From Liolophura sinensis (taxonomy: Eukaryota > Mollusca > Polyplacophora > Chitonida > Chitonidae): a stretch of DNA of 64,000 nucleotides. The notes beneath the pieces were generated by a model that saw only the letters and a program-made list of their open reading frames with translations, searched no databases and was not told where the DNA came from. The DNA lies in contig NC_088295.1 of the NCBI RefSeq assembly GCF_032854445.1, positions 24,229,385 to 24,293,384 on the forward strand, in the 5' to 3' direction. The position numbers and the translations under genes were made by a program. Below, piece by piece: positions 59,035 to 64,000 of the stretch. Within the stretch, counting starts at the first letter, position 1. Each line of letters opens with the position of its first letter.

Positions 59035-60276
59035 GTATGTTCTTAATGTTGCATGCGATGTATGTTAACAGTAGTGAAAAGAAAGAAAGAAGTTAAAAAG
59101 CCAAAGCAAAAAAGGAAAAACAAAGAACAGCAAAGAATGTTTCATGCAGTTTTAGGATTGAAGGTATGCTTTCAGGAAATTATACATCATGCACACCCCT
59201 TGCCGGTTTTGACCCATATACAGGGCACCATAGGGTAGGTAAATATGTGCAGCTGTCTTAAAGTAATCAGGCATTAAATAAGTATACATGTACATGTGTC
59301 ATTGTTTATGCTTTTAATCACTGTTGGGGCTTGTAACACCGGAACTAATAATACATGTGACGTATGTTTTTGCCTGAACGCTGTTTCACGGACTTGGAAG
59401 AGTTCAGGTATATGTTTGTATTTATTTATCAATCTGATCAATCTCTGTCGCTGTGCTCCAGAATGTTCATGTATGTGGCAACACATGGGTGGAGGAAACC
59501 CATGGGTCTGAGTAAACCAGTAAGCCCTTAACCAGGTGCCATGTTTTTGTGGCTTGGACTTCATTATCCAAATGGGACCAACATGCTTTTACAGTGAAAT
59601 AATGCTTTAATCTTATCGATATAACTTTGAATGTGTAACCAGAAGTGAACGTAAAAAGTCCATTGGGCATGATAGCATTTGGCCAGGGTTTTTTTTCTGT
59701 AATTAATATCTCCATAATTACTGATAATATACATCTATTACTATTTGTCTCAAAAGAGAAAAGTAACATCCTTTATATGTAACAAGTACGTGCAACATTT
59801 TATTGAGTTAATAGAACTGTATGATAGATGGAATTAAAACTAATGACTAGTAACATACAGAAACTGTTCATATCACACCACAGTTTGAATTCATAATTGT
59901 ACACAACCTTCTCTTGTGCTAGAATTTATTTGTTTGTTGTACATCAGTCTCTACAGACACAGACAAATTACAGCACACAAACAATCACAGTCGGTTTAAT
60001 TTCATGCATTCAGCATAAAGCCAACATAAGCATTTAATCCACTTCTTAATAGTGAAGTTAATGTAATAACAAATTACCTCATTTTGTAAACTTAATTAAC
60101 AAATGAACTTGAAAGTACTCTATGAGTGTAAGGTGTTTTTGTTGTACATACATGCAGTGGTATAAATTCACAGTTTTAACTATTGTTAGATCAGCTTTAT
60201 TACACACGTCTACCAAACACTACAGTTGGAAAGGTCTTTACACAAGTATTTCTTGTCTATGTTATGGATATATGTA

Positions 60277-60728
60277 CACAGAGTGGAACAAAAGTCTGCA
60301 CCCATGGGCAGTTTACTACAGAATTTGTTTTCATTCATTTTTAACATAATTTTGATCATTTAAGTATCATGTATGATTTTACATGACACCACATTTCTAG
60401 GGAAATGGAGTGGACGTCAAGGGCCGGTTGAATGGCCACCAAGATCTCCAGATTTGAGTCCTTTGGATTTTTTCTTAAGGGGACATCCTAAATTAGTGGT
60501 TTCTGCTAACAAACCAAGAACATTACAAGCACTAAAAGGTAACATCACACAAGAAATTGGAACAATAAGAAGGAATAACTCTATGCTTCAAATTGTCCAA
60601 AAATCATGTGTCTCCCGAGTAAGAAAGTGTTTAGAGGAGGGTGGATGTCAGTTTGAACACTTATTGTAAACTGTAAATTCTTATATAGTAAGTTGCCTAT
60701 GGGCCCAGACTTTTGCCCCCACCCTGCA
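60277..60728 (+). mobile_element. Internally deleted Tc1/mariner-type element with transposase C-terminus
   Basis: A reading frame at 60373-60669 holds EWPPRSPDLSPLDFFLRGHP, the region around the third catalytic aspartate of Tc1/mariner DDE transposases, followed by IVQKSCVSRVRKCLEEGGCQ and FEHLL, the usual end of the protein. The flanks carry inverted repeats, GTGGAACAAAAGTCTG at about 60283 against CAGACTTTTGCCCCCAC at 60706-60722, with TA at 60275-60276 and 60729-60730. The N-terminal DNA-binding half and the first aspartates are missing, so the copy is dead. Confidence 0.8.
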
Positions 60729-61439
60729 TACTCATATGTTCATTCTGGTAAACTGTTACATTTCAAAAACTTTACTTGGTACACAGCAATTATTTAAAAC
60801 ACTTATGAAGTTTCCTGCCAAATAGGGTTGAACAGAGTTGTGAAATGGGTTTTAAAAATGTAAACACCAAAGTTTTTGTTATATATCTTGACATATTTGA
60901 TCAGTCAATCAATGTGTAATCATTCGTGTGTAAACCAAGTCGTGATTACCAATCTAGTTAGCAAACAAATTAGAGGAATATTTCAAAGACAATACAATGT
61001 ACATGTTGCTTTTCATCAGACGACACCATACATTTGGCTCACAGACTTGGGAACACAAAATTACAAGTTACCCAGATATGTCACATATATTTATCCTACA
61101 TACTACATGTATAAACCTCTTATATAGTGTGCACTAGTTGAATGTGTACATGTAAACAGTGGCAGTGATTCAGCTGGTTCATATACATATCTATGTACAA
61201 TGTGAGTTGTTTAAGAAATAGTTAAAAATATAATGAATGAAAAAGTAGAAGTACTGTACATAAAAAATTCAATTCATACAGAGTACGAATTTTTAAGATT
61301 AATTTTATACTTTTACGCAAGCTGTATTAGGTTACATGGTGTATACATGTATAAATGAGGTGTGAGAAGGTGATCAGTGATGTCAAAGATGTTCATACAC
61401 TTGTAGCACAAATAAATGTCTTTCTGGGTCATGGTTATG

Positions 61440-61675
61440 AGTGCAGTGACCCAGGAGCCTTCCACCAGTTAGGTCGCTGTTAGTTGAAGTCCATCTCAGA
61501 CTGGCTCCCTCTCCAGCCGTATGTTGAAAGGTCTGTCAGCATTGTGCGAATGGTCATGAGTTTCCATCCGGCTCTGCATGCTTCCCTTCCATCATGATGC
61601 TGGCTGCCGCTGTATAAATGAAATATTCTTGAGTGCGACGTAAAACCCCAATTAAATAAATAAATAAACCACACC
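61440..61675 (+). mobile_element. SINE family 1 copy, plus orientation
   Basis: Body and tail ending ATTCTTGAGTGCGACGTAAA and (AAAT)n. The head is diverged. It lies between UBE4A exon 59034 and the membrane-protein gene. Confidence 0.75.
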
Positions 61676-62136
61676 TTAATAACAGTAATATTGTGAAGAC
61701 TGCACATGATGATCCTGGCTAAAATTGCTGCAAGACTGCACAAGTTGAGTCATAATTGGGTAAATAGTGTCACACAGAAAATCAATAGCTATTTGTGCTG
61801 ATTTTTTTTTGGTACATGGTCACTGCCTTGTTTGATCGTCTGTGAGTCATAGCCTAGATTAACCAGCTCCAGGGTAAGGAGCTATTAAAGGTCAGGACTG
61901 TACAAATGTTGTCTTCATGAAAATAAGAGCTAGATATATTCTAAGGAACAAACTACATATTTCATTTCTTCTTATCTTGATGATTGAAACATTTCACCAG
62001 ACAGTGTCCTTTATAGCAATACATATTAATAGCATTTCCATGTGTGTGGCAACATTTCCTGCTGTCTTGTCTTCCAGGGGTTCGTTTACCATACTAGTAT
62101 TTCAATGCTCTCTATTTCTTGTTTATGTGTGCACTT

Positions 62137-62215
62137 GTGGTTACATGTAAATATACTTATGTTATTAAATGTAAATATACTTTTGTTATTAAATGTAAAT
62201 ATACTTTTGCTGGCA
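62137..62215. repeat. Three tandem copies of a 27-bp unit
   Basis: ATGTAAATATACTTNTGTTATTAA repeated three times upstream of the membrane-protein gene 3' end. Confidence 0.8.
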
Positions 62216-62553
62216 TACTTTTTCTGTTTTAAATTTGGATTGAACAATCCTGATAAATAGGTATGAAACCCATGTCAAATTCAGCCAGTTTATACTTGAT
62301 ATACAATTTTGCACATAATTAATCATCTAATAATTACTGAAAAAACATTGGTATTGACATGATTGGGCTGACTTCTTGGCCATTGACAAATTACATGTGG
62401 ATACCATGAGATATTTAGGACATATTTTTCTTGGTGTGCCTCAGTATTTTTCCATTTCCCATGTGTACAGTTTTAGATCTGATTTGCCATACTTTGCTGT
62501 TCATTGTGAAAAGTTATATTACATATATTGTTACCATTGTTATGTTATAAGTC

Positions 62554-62559
62554 TTTATT
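62554..62559 (-). terminator. Polyadenylation signal of the membrane-protein gene
   Basis: AATAAA on the minus strand begins three bases after the TGA stop (62565-62563). If used, the 3' UTR would be only about 15-35 nt. Confidence 0.45.
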
Positions 62560-62562
62560 CCC

Positions 62563-64000
62563 TCAGACACTGGTCTCTTTGTGAGGTTTGGTCAGTGCAC
62601 AGGTCATGTTGGCCAGGGCAGCACACGGTAGCTCCGAGCTTGTCGGATCATCTGTCTGGTTTGAGCCTGGCCGATCCAGCAGGTCAATTTTGTAACACTG
62701 CTTGATTGTTTCACGGAAACGGAACTTCAGACACTCTGCCTTGATGGGATCTCGTCCATAGAAAAACTCAAAAAGTTTAGGAAGAGTTGCTGCAAAGAAA
62801 GTAGCAATTGCTTGTCCCAGAGTCGTCACATTTGCGATTTTGAAAACGTCCACGGTCAGGGCTACATACACGAGGAATATGGCTATCAGCAGAATTTTCA
62901 AAAGCCCATAAAATTCGTTCTCTCTCAGTGGCATGTGCTTTTCAATAATTCTGTCATACAGGACTTTAGGTATCATAGGTATGCCATCTTTGTTGTAGAC
63001 AACCAATGGACAACCACTGTTGGCTGCACACTTTCCATCGTCCATATCATTCTGCAGGGCAATGCACTCCTCAAAGACAATTTTCTTCATGGACTTGTAC
63101 TTCTCATTAAGCCTGTGTGTTGTGCCAAGCAGATAGTACATGGCCACCACTAGAATACTGACAACTGGTAAGGTGTTTGTGTAATGCTTGACTGTACCTT
63201 TGATCGTGTACAGGACAAACATCGTGACAGCCTTACAGGACTTGAGGAAAATTAGCAGGGCAAAGATCAACCCCAAGGTGACGATTAGGATAGAGAGTAA
63301 AATGAGCACAACTTTGCCATAGCTCCTGGTTTTGTACCTCATATGAAGCAGACTCTGAAGTTCCCCAGCTTTGCGCTTTGTAGTGATTATTTGCATGATG
63401 TTGTCACACGGGATGCAGTTTAGCAGGGGGAATAGCCACAGAAGACAAAAGAAACAAGCAGTCATTTTGAAAGGTCGGTGGAAAAGGCATTTAGGAGATG
63501 GGTGCTTACAGCATGGCTTAGTGAGAGTGTGAAGAACTTCTTTAAGCCAGAAGATCCAAAACCTTGGTTCCCAGATCAGAGAAAACCTGTATTGCATTTT
63601 CTGGTAGAGCAGTAGGAATCCATGCTTGGTGTCACATGGGCGACAGAGATATGATGGTAACTTAATACACCCCAGATATTCATTGCTTTCAGTAAGTGTG
63701 CTTAGAACAGTCTCTAAATTCCCTCTCATGGACAGGATTAATGTCATGAGAATGTACATGCAGAGGTAGAGAGAAGCCACGCTTAGGGTCGGATAGGTGA
63801 AAAAGGTCCCCAACCAGAAGTGGTCAAAGATCTCCAGATCGGTTATTTTCCCAGGAATGCCAAGCTCTCGTTCCACCAGGTAAAGATGACTTACCTTGTC
63901 CGAATAGAGGCTGATGTCCAGTGCAATGAGCAGGTACATGATGGCTGGGTACAGCATGGTGAAGAAACAGAAGCGTCTCAGCCTGCACAGCCAATCCCCT
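62563..64000 (-). CDS. Multi-pass membrane protein of unknown family, partial (5' end beyond window)
   Basis: An uninterrupted reading frame of 464 residues from the first Met at 63957; it stays open through the remaining 43 bases to the window edge, so the true start may lie outside. It has roughly seven hydrophobic segments: near residues 1-17, 47-75 (YPTLSVASLYLCMYILMTL), 168-187, 213-237 (VVLILLSILIVTLGLIFALL), 262-279, 347-370 (LLKILLIAIFLVYVALTVD) and 374-398. Cys-rich and basic loops separate them. A cytosolic or lumenal stretch between segments 5 and 6 holds CAANSGCPL. The C-tail after the last segment reads FFYGRDPIKAECLKFRF. No intron is seen in this part. An AATAAA at 62559-62554 starts only three bases after the stop. 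I do not recognise the family; a transporter, channel or fusogen-like protein are all unproven. Confidence 0.75.
   Translation of the reverse strand, partial: GDWLCRLRRFCFFTMLYPAIMYLLIALDISLYSDKVSHLYLVERELGIPGKITDLEIFDHFWLGTFFTYPTLSVASLYLCMYILMTLILSMRGNLETVLSTLTESNEYLGCIKLPSYLCRPCDTKHGFLLLYQKMQYRFSLIWEPRFWIFWLKEVLHTLTKPCCKHPSPKCLFHRPFKMTACFFCLLWLFPLLNCIPCDNIMQIITTKRKAGELQSLLHMRYKTRSYGKVVLILLSILIVTLGLIFALLIFLKSCKAVTMFVLYTIKGTVKHYTNTLPVVSILVVAMYYLLGTTHRLNEKYKSMKKIVFEECIALQNDMDDGKCAANSGCPLVVYNKDGIPMIPKVLYDRIIEKHMPLRENEFYGLLKILLIAIFLVYVALTVDVFKIANVTTLGQAIATFFAATLPKLFEFFYGRDPIKAECLKFRFRETIKQCYKIDLLDRPGSNQTDDPTSSELPCAALANMTCALTKPHKETSV

Larger units (their letters stand above)
59035..62553. other. 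UBE4A downstream intron or gene end
   Basis: Apart from the deleted mariner element, a SINE and a 27-bp triplication, nothing coding is seen. No exon matching the continuation of UBE4A was found. Confidence 0.45.

Overview
This is a piece of a eukaryotic nuclear genome, AT-rich and intron-rich, with short coding exons separated by GT-AG introns, many dispersed SINE-like repeats, MITEs, minisatellites and (TA)n tracts. The recognisable proteins (HAUS2, UBE4A, DCUN1D3 relatives, cadherin repeats) make it an animal. Divergence from vertebrates together with the tRNA-headed SINE family suggests a marine lophotrochozoan (mollusc or brachiopod-like); the species cannot be fixed from sequence alone.

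Layout. (1) About 1.75-14 kb, minus strand: the 3' part of a large cadherin-repeat gene. I could join 17 exons by reading frame and intron phase. Divergent, N-glycosylation-rich cadherin repeats alternate with a small cysteine-rich domain split over two exons, and classical cadherin repeats follow. A five-exon block (cadherin-cadherin-Cys) is present twice with identical phases. The protein ends after its last cadherin repeat with no membrane segment visible. One large exon carries an apparent 1-nt insertion. (2) About 14-34 kb: repeat-rich, with foldback elements, SINE copies and a candidate terminal exon at 15.5 kb. (3) 34.3-35.7 kb, plus strand: a DCUN1D3-type (DCN1-like) neddylation co-factor with its whole coding region in one exon. 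(4) 35.7-44.8 kb: intergenic, with a degenerate minisatellite near 40 kb and SINE copies. (5) 44.8-51.2 kb, minus strand: HAUS2, an augmin subunit, reconstructed as six exons (218 aa). Its last intron holds a roughly 2.6-kb array of an 89-bp unit that copies the 3' end of the preceding exon plus its splice donor, so the intron is packed with potential poison exons. (6) 55.8-59.0 kb, plus strand: the first four coding exons of UBE4A, an E4/U-box ubiquitin ligase. (7) 62.55-64.0 kb, minus strand: a multi-pass membrane protein of no family I recognise, cut by the window edge.

The genes do not form a pathway. The most unusual theme is that two unrelated genes on the same strand carry minisatellites that grew from an exon 3' end plus its 5' splice site, producing arrays of decoy donors (cadherin gene, 6.15-6.8 kb) or of complete pseudo-exons (HAUS2, 45.2-47.85 kb).
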